A stretch of DNA of 58,768 nt from Flavobacterium macacae (GCF_003865365.1 NZ_RQVR01000017.1:1-58768); one strand, 5' to 3'; counted from the stretch's first letter, positions 42,134 to 49,596 are shown. Numbers and translations: made by a program. The notes: generated by a model from the sequence alone, not told the origin.

Positions 42134-42793
42134 TTAACTTCTTCTCAACACTTCATCAATCATTCCGTATTCTTTTGCTTCATCCGCTTTCATCCAGTAA
42201 TCTCTTTCTGAATCTTTGTGCACTCTTTCAAAAGACTGTCCTGAATGTTTTGAGATGATTTCATACAATTCATCTTTCAACTTCAGCATTTCGCGCAAGT
42301 TGATTTCCATATCAGTCGCAACACCTTGAGCGCCACCAGATGGCTGGTGAATCATTACTCTTGAATGTGGCAACGCCGAACGTTTTCCTTCCGCTCCGGC
42401 GCAAAGCAAGACAGCGCCCATTGAGGCAGCCATTCCGGTACAGATTGTGGCTACGTCTGGTTTGATGTATTGCATGGTGTCATAAATTCCCAATCCTGCG
42501 TACACGCTTCCGCCCGGAGAATTGATATAAATTTGAACGTCTTTTGCAGAATCAACGCTTTCTAAAAATAATAATTGCGCTTGGATGATGTTGGCAATAT
42601 GATCGTCAACTCCAGTTCCAAGGAAGATAATCCTGTCCATCATCAAACGCGAAAACACGTCTAATTGTGATACATTTAATTGTCTTTCTTCAATGATATA
42701 TGGCGTCATGCTACTTACGATTTTATCGTAATACATTCTGTTTACGCCGTGGTGCTTTGTAGCAAATTTTTTAAATTCTTTACCGTAGTCCAT
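42134..42793 (-). CDS. clpP: ATP-dependent Clp protease proteolytic subunit ClpP
   Basis: This 219-residue serine protease subunit forms the ClpP barrel. Catalytic residues are Ser124 in CTGMAASMGAVLL and His149 in RVMIHQPSGG, with the Asp near residue 198 in the RDYWMKADEAKEYGMID region. The N-terminal 25-30 residues go beyond the usual mature start, as in other Bacteroidota ClpPs, and may include a propeptide. It is between tig and clpX on the minus strand. Heptamer repeats sit immediately before the start codon. Confidence 0.96.
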   Translation of the reverse strand: MDYGKEFKKFATKHHGVNRMYYDKIVSSMTPYIIEERQLNVSQLDVFSRLMMDRIIFLGTGVDDHIANIIQAQLLFLESVDSAKDVQIYINSPGGSVYAGLGIYDTMQYIKPDVATICTGMAASMGAVLLCAGAEGKRSALPHSRVMIHQPSGGAQGVATDMEINLREMLKLKDELYEIISKHSGQSFERVHKDSERDYWMKADEAKEYGMIDEVLRRS

Positions 42794-42799
42794 ATTTTT

Positions 42800-42862
42800 A
42801 ATTATGAGTTATGAGTTATGAGTTATGAATTTTTAGTTGGCAGATTATGATTTTCAGATTTC
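42800..42862. repeat. ATGAGTT heptamer repeats upstream of clpP
   Basis: Three nearly perfect 7-nt units (attatgagttatgagttatg, then agttatgaatt) run from 42801 to 42829 and are followed by gattatgattttcagatttc. The array ends only about 7 nt before the clpP start codon on the minus strand. Confidence 0.7.
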
Positions 42863-42870
42863 AGTTATCG

Positions 42871-42908
42871 CATTCTTGTCCTTCTGACGAAGGAAGAATC
42901 TCTGTAAT
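42871..42908. repeat. Imperfect palindrome, possible dispersed repeat
   Basis: The sequence attcttgtccttctgacgaa then ggaagaat folds with CCTTC / GAAGG around tgac and outer ATTCTT / AAGAAT. On the minus strand it reads gattcttccttcgtcagaa, a form I recall as a common intergenic repeat in bacteria. Only one copy is seen here. Confidence 0.4.
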
Positions 42909-43026
42909 TCTTGGAACAAATTCTCACAACTTTTTATTTCTATTTTTAAAGATAACAAAGTTCGTGCAAATTATGAAACGGATTGCGATAATTGTTAACT
43001 ATGCCACTTCGTCAGTAAACTGATTT

Positions 43027-43170
43027 TTAGCCCGGATTAAAGTGGAAAGCTTTTTTTAAGGAAAGCCTATTTTTTGCTGAAGAAAAAAAGCGACCAGAGG
43101 AAGCTCTTTTTTATTCTTGCAAAAAAAGGTTTTCATAAAAAAACTTGTAACGGAAAGCCGGAAAAGCTTC
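43027..43170 (+). repeat. Dispersed structured element, copy E, long form
   Basis: It opens ttagcccggattaaagtgg and closes aacggaaagccggaaa, so both ends carry matching changes (CCGG / CCGG instead of CCCG / CGGG). Inner arms include AAGGAAAGCCTATTTTTTGC and GCAAAAAAAGGTTTTC. The apical part (gcgaccagaggaagctc) agrees with copy B at 5163-5297. The long form has further pairing near its tip. Confidence 0.75.
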
Positions 43171-43171
43171 A

Positions 43172-43209
43172 AATAAAAAGAGCGCCAAAATGATACATTT
43201 TGACGCCTT
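43172..43209 (-). terminator. Intrinsic terminator of tig
   Basis: On the minus strand GGCGTCAAAATG pairs with CATTTTGGCGCT (one G-T pair) around a TAT loop and is followed by CTTTTTATTT. Confidence 0.8.
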
Positions 43210-43231
43210 ATTATACTGAAGTTATAAAGAA

Positions 43232-44554
43232 TTATTCTCCGTACATTTCTTTGATGAATTGCTCGTAAGAAACTTCTTTTGTTTTTGCATTGATTTTTTC
43301 TTTGAACAAGTTTAGCATTTTTTCGCTCATTACTTGGTCAGAAAGTCTTTTTACTTCTTCTTGGTTTGAAAGCACTCTTGCAACGATTCCTTCTACGTCA
43401 GCTTCTGTCGGGTCCATTTGGCCAAACTGTGCCATTTGTTTTTTGATTACTTCAGAAGTGTAAGCTTTTAAGTCTTCAAAAGTGATTTGAAGGTTGTTTT
43501 GCGCTAAAACTCTTCCTTCGATTAATTGGTAACGAAGTCCGTTTTCTGAACGTGCGTATTCTTCTTCAGCCTGTTCTGGAGTCAAAGGCGTTTCGCCAAC
43601 TGTTTGAATCCATTTTTTCAAGAAGGAAGCCGGCAAGTCAAACTTGGTCGTTTTCAATAACGAAGCCGTAACGTCATTCAAAAACTTTTGGTCTGCTTGA
43701 GATTTGAATTGGTTTTCAGCATCTTCCTTGATTTTTTCTTTCACCTGCTCTACTGAAGTTACTTTTCCTTCTCCGAACAATTTGTCGAATAATTCTTGGT
43801 TTAATTCTGCCAATTCGGTATCGTTGATTTCTTCGATTGTGAAATCTACATCCACTTCAAGACCGTGAACATCATCGTGGTCTACTTTTAAGTAATCCAT
43901 CAATTTGTGGTCGTCGTCAAAAAGACCTTTTGTATTTACAGTCACAACGTCACCCACTTTTTTCCCGATGAATTTTTTCGCTGTTTTTTTGTCTTTGAAA
44001 ATATCAAGAGAAATGTTTGCCGGGCTGTTGATTCCTTTTTCTTCGTTTGTAAAAGTTCCTGTTAAGTCAAAACCTTCTTCAACCGTTTCTTTAGAAATCA
44101 GTTTTCCGTATTGTTTTTGGATACGTTCCACTTGGTCGTTCAACATTTTATCGTCAGCAGTGATTTTGTAATACACCACGTCATTTTTAGCATCTAAATC
44201 AACAGTGAATTCTGGAGCAATTCCCAATTCAAATTCAAAAGTAAAATCTTCTTCGTCCCAGTTGATTTCTTTTTGAACCGGAACCGGATTTCCTAATAAA
44301 TCTAATTTCTGTGAAGCAATAAATTTACTCAAGTTTTCTTGTAAAACTTTGTTCACTTCTTCAAGCAAAACAGCTTTTCCGTATTGTTTTTTGATAAGGC
44401 TCATTGGAACCGCACCTTTTCTGAATCCAGGAATGCTAGCGTTTTTTAAGTGATTATTTAAAATTCTATCTACTTGAGGAGCATAATCTGCTTTTGAGAT
44501 TTCAACTGTTACAACCGCGTTTAAAGCGTCAACATTATTTCTTGTGATATTCAT
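43232..44554 (-). CDS. tig: Trigger factor (ribosome-associated chaperone)
   Basis: This 440-residue protein binds the ribosome exit tunnel and protects nascent chains. The ribosome-binding signature appears as SIPGFRKGAVPMSLIKKQYG near residues 38-57. The helical N- and C-terminal chaperone domains are present (ASFLKKWIQT ... LRYQLIEGRVL). The middle segment (about 150-245), where a FKBP-type prolyl isomerase normally sits, is present in length but lacks obvious FKBP motifs. It is the first gene of tig-clpP-clpX; a terminator and repeats separate it from clpP. Confidence 0.9.
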   Translation of the reverse strand: MNITRNNVDALNAVVTVEISKADYAPQVDRILNNHLKNASIPGFRKGAVPMSLIKKQYGKAVLLEEVNKVLQENLSKFIASQKLDLLGNPVPVQKEINWDEEDFTFEFELGIAPEFTVDLDAKNDVVYYKITADDKMLNDQVERIQKQYGKLISKETVEEGFDLTGTFTNEEKGINSPANISLDIFKDKKTAKKFIGKKVGDVVTVNTKGLFDDDHKLMDYLKVDHDDVHGLEVDVDFTIEEINDTELAELNQELFDKLFGEGKVTSVEQVKEKIKEDAENQFKSQADQKFLNDVTASLLKTTKFDLPASFLKKWIQTVGETPLTPEQAEEEYARSENGLRYQLIEGRVLAQNNLQITFEDLKAYTSEVIKKQMAQFGQMDPTEADVEGIVARVLSNQEEVKRLSDQVMSEKMLNLFKEKINAKTKEVSYEQFIKEMYGE

Positions 44555-44579
44555 TTTTTTACATACTAAAATTGGGTCG

Positions 44580-44610
44580 CAAAATTATAACTTTTTTGCA
44601 ACCCAACCAA
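44580..44610 (-). promoter_or_regulatory. tig promoter
   Basis: On the minus strand TTG (44610-44608) and TAATTTTG (44587-44580) are 20 nt apart, fitting the -33/-7 pattern. The leader would be about 21 nt. Confidence 0.6.
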
Positions 44611-44677
44611 GTTTTGTGTTCATGTATTAATATAGGATTAACAAAAGCGGTAACTTCTTGCTATCAAATCTGTTGAT

Positions 44678-45046
44678 TTATTTGTTTCCGCCCGTTAAAG
44701 AGAAGACGATTGACTGCGAAATGGATAAAATTAAACTGAATAACAGCGCGGTCAAAAATCCGTCGACGGCAAAACCAGAGACCAATTTGGCGCAAAGCAA
44801 AATCATCAAGGCGTTAATGACCAGCAAAAACAATCCTAAGGTGATAAAAGTGACTGGAAGCGTCAGCAAAACCAAAAGCGGTTTCACGAATAAATTTAAC
44901 AATCCCAAAACAATGGCCACCCAAATGGCGGTCATAAAGTTTCCTGATGAAAGGCCGTGCGTTCCTTGAAGTGCGATTCCAGGCATAAAATGCGAAATAA
45001 TCATAACCAAAACGGCGGTTAGTAATATTCTGATGATGAGATTCAT
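44678..45046 (-). CDS. YvlD-like small membrane protein (phage holin 4, superfamily IV)
   Basis: This 122-residue protein is nearly all membrane-spanning, with four hydrophobic segments at about 4-22, 38-56, 60-85 and 98-118. The pattern FMTAIWVAIVLGLLNLFVKP and LLTLPVTFITLGLFLLVINA is diagnostic for the family annotated as 'phage holin family protein'. Despite that name it is a chromosomal family (YvlD in Bacillus), and no phage genes lie nearby. The role is probably related to envelope stress but unproven. Confidence 0.85.
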   Translation of the reverse strand: MNLIIRILLTAVLVMIISHFMPGIALQGTHGLSSGNFMTAIWVAIVLGLLNLFVKPLLVLLTLPVTFITLGLFLLVINALMILLCAKLVSGFAVDGFLTALLFSLILSISQSIVFSLTGGNK

Positions 45047-45148
45047 AGTTTTATTAATGTTTTAATTATACCAAATATAAGAAATATAAAAAACTTAGTT
45101 AACAAATAAAATTAAATCAGCATAATAGTTTTTTATTGACCAATTTTA

Positions 45149-45156
45149 TATATTTG
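45149..45156 (+). promoter_or_regulatory. -7 element of the T9SS cargo gene
   Basis: TATATTTG is an exact TAnnTTTG match with a predicted leader of about 38 nt. Confidence 0.5.
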
Positions 45157-45198
45157 AGTATTAAATTATCAAATCATTAATATTATTAATATTATTTT

Positions 45199-46545
45199 AT
45201 GAAAAAAACTTTACTTTTAACAGTTGCTTTTGCACTAAACTATTCTGCAAATGCACAATGGACAGCCCAAAACACCAACTTTACCGCAGACAGCAGAGGA
45301 GTTGAAGACATTAAAATTGTTGATGCCAACACTGTTTGGGCTTTAGGTTATGACGGATCAAGCACTACACCTGCAAATGTCCAAGAATTTACAAAAACCA
45401 CCAATGGAGGAACAACTTGGACAACCGGAACCGTGAATGTTTCTAATACTGGGCTAACTTTAACAAATATATCTGCAGCAAGCTCAACAGTTGCTTGGGT
45501 TGGCGCCGTAGATGCTGCAAATGGAGGCGGAGGTGTTTGGAAAACTTCTGACGGAGGAGCAACCTGGACTAAACAAAACACTTCTGCCTATTCAACGACC
45601 GGAAGTCTAGCTTCATATTTCAATGTTGTTCATTTCTTTGACGCAAACAACGGCTTAACACAAGGTGACCCAATTGGAACTGGAGTTGGAGAATTTGAGG
45701 TTTACAGAACTACGAATGGAGGTACATCGTGGACTGCAGTTCCAGCCGCATCTTTACCAAATCCAGCAACTGGAGAATATGGCTACAATGGAGGCAATGT
45801 AGGAGCAGGAAATTCTTTTTGGTTTGTTACCAACAAAGGAAAACTATACAGAACTACTGATCAAGGAATAACTTGGACAAAATTAAACACACCTATAACC
45901 GATTTTTCAGCAACAAACGTTGGTGGGCAAATTTTCTTCAGTGATAACAATAATGGTATCTTACTAGCCAGAACAGGAAACACAACTACTGGAACTTATA
46001 CACTATACAAAACATCTGACGGAGGCACAACTTGGGGAACAGGCACTCCGTACACTCAACCATACAGAAGCCTAGCTTATGTACCTGGAACTTCAATTTT
46101 AGTTGGTACCGGACTTAATGGCACAACTTACTCATCAGCTAAAAGTCAAGACAACGGAACAACATGGACTCCAATTGACACAGGAACACAAAGAACTTCT
46201 GTTTCATTTTTAAACGCCACAACTGGCTGGGCTGGAGGATTTACAAGCGATGGAACTGGAGGAATTTTCAAATATACAGGAGCATCTTTAGGTACAAATG
46301 ACTTTGCACTTGATAGCTCATTCAAAATCTTCCCTAATCCTGCAAATGGAGAACTTAATTTAAGGGGCTCAGCAATTTCTGAAATCGCAATCTACAATCT
46401 TTTAGGAAAACAGGTTTTGAACCAAAAATTTGCTACGCAAGACCAAGTATCTTTAAATGTTTCTGGCCTTGAAACTGGAATATACCTTTTAACAGCAACA
46501 AACGAAACTGGAGCTTCTCAAACAATAAAATTTGTAAAAAATTAA
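45199..46545 (+). CDS. T9SS cargo protein: six Asp-box beta-propeller with type A sorting domain
   Basis: This 448-residue protein is exported and then secreted by the type IX system. A signal peptide ends near residue 20 (SANAQ). The body is a WD/BNR-like beta-propeller with six Asp-boxes: TTNGGTTW, TSDGGATW, TTNGGTSW, TTDQGITW, TSDGGTTW and SQDNGTTW, consistent with about six blades. The last 75 residues are a type A C-terminal sorting domain (FKIFPNPANGELNL, then ISEIAIYNLLGKQVL and GIYLLTATNE). It resembles YCF48/sortilin-like propellers. Ligand and function are unknown. A terminator follows. Confidence 0.88.
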   Translation: MKKTLLLTVAFALNYSANAQWTAQNTNFTADSRGVEDIKIVDANTVWALGYDGSSTTPANVQEFTKTTNGGTTWTTGTVNVSNTGLTLTNISAASSTVAWVGAVDAANGGGGVWKTSDGGATWTKQNTSAYSTTGSLASYFNVVHFFDANNGLTQGDPIGTGVGEFEVYRTTNGGTSWTAVPAASLPNPATGEYGYNGGNVGAGNSFWFVTNKGKLYRTTDQGITWTKLNTPITDFSATNVGGQIFFSDNNNGILLARTGNTTTGTYTLYKTSDGGTTWGTGTPYTQPYRSLAYVPGTSILVGTGLNGTTYSSAKSQDNGTTWTPIDTGTQRTSVSFLNATTGWAGGFTSDGTGGIFKYTGASLGTNDFALDSSFKIFPNPANGELNLRGSAISEIAIYNLLGKQVLNQKFATQDQVSLNVSGLETGIYLLTATNETGASQTIKFVKN

Positions 46546-46561
46546 TCCAAACTTTATTTAT

Positions 46562-46602
46562 AAAAAAATACCCTTTCAAAATCAGAAAGGGTATTTTTTT
46601 TA
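46562..46602. terminator. Bidirectional terminator after the T9SS cargo gene
   Basis: The 11-bp stem AATACCCTTTC / GAAAGGGTATT has A- and T-runs on both sides. It lies between convergent genes. Confidence 0.85.
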
Positions 46603-46610
46603 TTTTAAGT

Positions 46611-46649
46611 AAATACCCAATTGACTCTTCAAAAAATTCTTTTGGTTTT
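46611..46649 (-). repeat. Direct repeat 1: duplicated 3' end of the hydrolase gene
   Basis: These 39 nt match 47227-47265 with two mismatches. On the minus strand they still encode KPKEFFEESIGYL, the C-terminal residues of the alpha/beta hydrolase, but no gene continues upstream of them. The copy lies beyond the small membrane-protein gene. Confidence 0.85.
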
Positions 46650-46669
46650 AGTTTGTTAAATGTATTTAT

Positions 46670-47206
46670 TTATTGATACTTATCTAATGAACTTGTATTG
46701 ATTTCTCCAATGCAATACTTTGAGGTACTTTCGTAATTATTGTAAAATACCCAATATTTATTTTTCCTACTTAAATCCCGAAGCAATTTTATTTCCAAAG
46801 TAACATCTCCGTCAGTTATTCTGATGTTAATTTCCGGAGAGCCCGTATTTCTTGAACTCGTTTTACTTTCAATATTTTGGAGCGAAACAATTAAACTATC
46901 ATTAATTGCGACATTATCATTTATAACCAATGTGAATTTTTTATTAGACAAAACTTCTATTCTTTCCTTTATTTCAATCCTGCTTAATTTACTAACATAA
47001 AATTTCAAGCTCAAAATTAGAATTACCGAAATTACTCCAAGTGTTAAGAAAATTTTGAAAAACACATTCGTTTTCAAATATTTCCACCATTTTGAATTAT
47101 TTAAAAGATCCAGCTTGTAAGCAATTATAACGATAAAAATTACGATAAATAAAGCAATATAAATCGCAAATAAAAAAGGTAATATTTGATCTATACTTTC
47201 AATCAT
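46670..47206 (-). CDS. Unknown two-pass membrane protein, probably an inserted gene
   Basis: This 178-residue protein is not recognised. Transmembrane segments lie at about 9-31 (LPFLFAIYIALFIVIFIVII) and 48-68 (FFKIFLTLGVISVILILSL). A mostly polar domain of about 110 residues follows, with LVINDNVAINDSLIVSL and EINIRITDGDVTLEIKLL strands. The gene is A+T-rich. It starts 10 bp after the hydrolase stop on the same strand and is bracketed by 39-bp imperfect direct repeats (46611-46649 and 47227-47265), of which one is the hydrolase 3' end. This is best explained as a small insertion. Confidence 0.65.
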   Translation of the reverse strand: MIESIDQILPFLFAIYIALFIVIFIVIIAYKLDLLNNSKWWKYLKTNVFFKIFLTLGVISVILILSLKFYVSKLSRIEIKERIEVLSNKKFTLVINDNVAINDSLIVSLQNIESKTSSRNTGSPEINIRITDGDVTLEIKLLRDLSRKNKYWVFYNNYESTSKYCIGEINTSSLDKYQ

Positions 47207-47216
47207 ATTTAATTTA

Positions 47217-47981
47217 TCATCCTTTCAAATACCCAATCGACTCTTCAAAAAATTCTTTTGGCTTTTCAGCGTGGAGCCAATGTCCGGCATTTGCGATTGT
47301 TTTAATTTCAGAATTTGGAAAATGCTTTTTGATCATTTCTGTATCTTCGTCTTTAATATAATTGGAATTTCCTCCTTTTAAGAATAAGGTCGGTTTTTCA
47401 AAAACAGCATTTTCAGGAAGCGCTTCGCCAATGTTATCAATTTTATCATTAAAAACGCTGACATTAAATCGGAAACCCAATTGCCCGGTTTCTACCCAAT
47501 ACAAACTTTTCATCAAAAATTGTCTTGTTCCAAAATCAGGAATGTGCGGTTTTAAAAATTCTTCGACATCAGAACGTTCTGGCTTTTTCGAAAAATCTAC
47601 AGCATTCAAGCCTTCCATAATATCTTGGTGGTGCGGACGGTAATATTTTGGGCCGATATCTGCAATGATCAATTTATCAATCTTTTCAGGATATTTTGTC
47701 GCAAAAAACATCGCTACTTTTCCACCCATCGAATGTCCGATAATAGAAACTTTTTCTAAATTATTTCCTTCGCAATAGTCCAAAACATCTTGAACCATCG
47801 CATCGTAGGTGAATTCATCCGAATGAAAACTTCTTCCGTGATTTCTCAAGTCTAAAGCGTGCGTCTGGTATCCTTCGGAAGCAAATTGCGTCGCCAACGT
47901 TTTCCAGTTGTCTGACATTCCTAAATATCCGTGAAGAATTAAAAGTGGCTTCCCCTCGCCTTCTATTTTTGAATACAGCAT
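47217..47981 (-). CDS. Alpha/beta hydrolase (YbfF-like)
   Basis: This 254-residue alpha/beta-fold hydrolase has the nucleophile elbow IIGHSMGGKVAMFF and the oxyanion region LLILHGYLGMSDNW. It carries a late HWLHAEKP with the catalytic histidine; the acid is probably in the ADIGPKYY or KGGNSNYI region. It resembles the YbfF esterase group; substrate is unknown. It ends KPKEFFEESIGYLKG, the last codons of which form one arm of the direct repeat. It is 29 bp downstream of pdxJ and probably co-transcribed with it. Confidence 0.85.
   Translation of the reverse strand: MLYSKIEGEGKPLLILHGYLGMSDNWKTLATQFASEGYQTHALDLRNHGRSFHSDEFTYDAMVQDVLDYCEGNNLEKVSIIGHSMGGKVAMFFATKYPEKIDKLIIADIGPKYYRPHHQDIMEGLNAVDFSKKPERSDVEEFLKPHIPDFGTRQFLMKSLYWVETGQLGFRFNVSVFNDKIDNIGEALPENAVFEKPTLFLKGGNSNYIKDEDTEMIKKHFPNSEIKTIANAGHWLHAEKPKEFFEESIGYLKG
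47227..47265 (-). repeat. Direct repeat 2: 3' end of the hydrolase gene
   Basis: This is the functional copy of the 39-nt repeat, inside the hydrolase coding sequence. It differs from 46611-46649 at two positions. Confidence 0.85.
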
Positions 47982-47987
47982 AATTTT

Positions 47988-48014
47988 AATTGTGAATTAT
48001 GAGTTATGAATTAC
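47988..48014. repeat. ATGAGTT-type repeat between pdxJ and the hydrolase gene
   Basis: The sequence tgtgaattatgagttatga then attac has two to three 7-nt units and is close to the array upstream of clpP. It covers the whole short spacer. Confidence 0.5.
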
Positions 48015-48724
48015 TTCAATTTGTTTAGGTACATATTTACTACGTTTTCTAAACCTAAATATAAAGATTCAGAAATTAAGGCGTGACCGATAGAAACTTC
48101 CAATAATCCCGGAATGTTTTGCTGAAAAAACTGAATGTTATCCAAACTCAAATCGTGTCCGGCATTTATTCCTAAATCCAATTCGTTTGCCAATTTAGCT
48201 GATTCAATATAGGGATTGATTCCGGTTCTATTTCCCAAAGAATATTCGTGCGCAAAAGCTTCGGTATACAATTCGATTCTTTCGGTTCCGGTTTTTTTAG
48301 CGCCTTCGATCATTTCCAAAACCGGATCCACAAAAATCGAAGTACGGATTCCGTTTCGTTGAAATTCTTGAATGATTTCTTTTAAATAATCTTGGTGTTT
48401 AATCGTATTCCAACCTGCGTTTGAAGTAATGGCATCATCAGCGTCCGGAACCAAAGTCACTTGCGTAGGTTTTACTTCCAAAACCAAATCGATAAATTTT
48501 CGTTCTGGATTTCCTTCAATATTAAATTCTGTCGTAACAATAGATTTTAAATCGCGCGCATCTTGGTAGCGAATATGACGTTCGTCCGGCCTTGGATGAA
48601 TCGTAATTCCTTGTCCGCCGAAACGTTCAATATCTTTGGCAACTTGCAATAAATCAGGAACATTTCCGCCTCTTGCGTTTCTTAATGTGGCAATTTTATT
48701 AATGTTTACGCTTAATTTTGTCAT
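48011..48724 (-). CDS. pdxJ: Pyridoxine 5'-phosphate synthase
   Basis: This 237-residue TIM-barrel enzyme condenses 1-deoxyxylulose 5-phosphate and 3-amino-2-oxopropyl phosphate in the DXP-dependent vitamin B6 pathway. Opening SVNINKIATLRNARGG, GITIHPRPDERHIRYQD, VTLVPDADDAITSNAGW and AGHDLSLDNI are diagnostic for PdxJ. Length is normal. It is divergent from a CBS-domain gene and likely begins a pdxJ-hydrolase transcript. A -7 match TATTTTTG lies at 48763-48756 on the minus strand. Confidence 0.95.
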   Translation of the reverse strand: MTKLSVNINKIATLRNARGGNVPDLLQVAKDIERFGGQGITIHPRPDERHIRYQDARDLKSIVTTEFNIEGNPERKFIDLVLEVKPTQVTLVPDADDAITSNAGWNTIKHQDYLKEIIQEFQRNGIRTSIFVDPVLEMIEGAKKTGTERIELYTEAFAHEYSLGNRTGINPYIESAKLANELDLGINAGHDLSLDNIQFFQQNIPGLLEVSIGHALISESLYLGLENVVNMYLNKLK

Positions 48725-48755
48725 TGGAATACTTTTTGAGAATAATTAATTAGCA

Positions 48756-48763
48756 CAAAAATA
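48756..48763 (-). promoter_or_regulatory. -7 element of pdxJ
   Basis: On the minus strand TATTTTTG (48763-48756) fits TAnnTTTG, 31 nt before the pdxJ ATG at 48724. No clear -33 TTG was found. Confidence 0.4.
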
Positions 48764-48829
48764 CAAAGTTAAACACGGTGTTTTGTGCTATTTTTTGATT
48801 ATTTTGCAAACGATTATTGACTTTAGGCT

Positions 48830-49489
48830 ATGACAGAAATTACAGATTATATCAACAACGATATCAAGGCGATTGCCATTGACGAGTCTATTGAGACCGT
48901 TCAGGATTTTTTTGCTGAATTGTCTTTTTCGCATTTTCCGGTTTTAGAAGATGGGACGTATCTGGGAAGCATTGCTTTAGACGATGTTGAAACTTTTGAT
49001 ACTGATAAAAAAGTATCTGATTACCGTTACACTTTAGAAGGATTTTATGCCAGAACGAATATGATCTGGCTGGATGTCTTAGAAGTTTTTGCGCGAAATC
49101 ACACCAGCGTTGTTCCGGTTTTGGATGACCGCAATAATTATATTGGCTATTATGAAATCACTGACATTGTGAAATTTTTCCACGAAACGCCTTTTTTGAA
49201 AGAATTGGGAGGCATTATCATCGTAGAAAAAAACAGCAGTGATTATTCGATGAGCCAAATCACCCAAATTGTAGAAAGCAATAACGGAAAACTTTTGGGC
49301 TTGTTTATTTCTAACGTAGAAAATGACAACGTTCAAGTTACCGTAAAAATTACGCTTGGCGCGATGAGCGAAATCATCCAAACGTTCAGAAGATACAATT
49401 ATGAAATTATTTCGGAACACCAAGAAGACAATTATTTGAATGCCCTGAAAGAACGATCTGACTATTTAGACAAATATCTTAACATATAA
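48830..49489 (+). CDS. CBS-pair protein with C-terminal ACT-like domain
   Basis: This 219-residue protein has two CBS motifs in its first 125 residues (VQDFFAELSFSHFPVLEDG with GSIALDDV, and ARNHTSVVPVLDDRNNYIGYY). A segment from about 135 to 205 (GGIIIVEKNSSDYSMSQITQ, GKLLGLFISNVENDNVQVTV) fits an ACT-like ligand-binding fold. CBS pairs usually bind adenosine nucleotides. It precedes nadK by about 107 bp on the same strand, a pairing I recall from other Flavobacteriia; a link with NAD(P) levels is speculative. Confidence 0.8.
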   Translation: MTEITDYINNDIKAIAIDESIETVQDFFAELSFSHFPVLEDGTYLGSIALDDVETFDTDKKVSDYRYTLEGFYARTNMIWLDVLEVFARNHTSVVPVLDDRNNYIGYYEITDIVKFFHETPFLKELGGIIIVEKNSSDYSMSQITQIVESNNGKLLGLFISNVENDNVQVTVKITLGAMSEIIQTFRRYNYEIISEHQEDNYLNALKERSDYLDKYLNI

Positions 49490-49596
49490 ATAATTAGAAA
49501 ATTGGCGAATGAGGTGATTTGGATAATTATCTTGACGCCGAATTTCGAATCCAAAAATTAACTGATTATCTGAGACCAAATTATCTAATTAAACCA

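Larger units (their letters stand above)
42794..43231. other. tig-clpP intergenic region packed with repeats
   Basis: This 438-bp gap has no supportable gene. It holds four kinds of sequence in order: heptamer and 'tttcagatt' repeats (42800-42862), an imperfect palindrome (42871-42908), the long structured element copy E (43027-43170), and the tig terminator (43172-43209). The clpP promoter must lie here but I cannot fix it. Confidence 0.65.

Noticed and set aside
42800..42862. CRISPR-like array upstream of clpP
   Set aside because: The units are 7 nt with no spacers and no cas genes nearby; these are short tandem repeats.
44678..45046. Prophage remnant suggested by a 'phage holin family' protein
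   Set aside because: The family is the chromosomal YvlD-like group, and no phage genes lie nearby.
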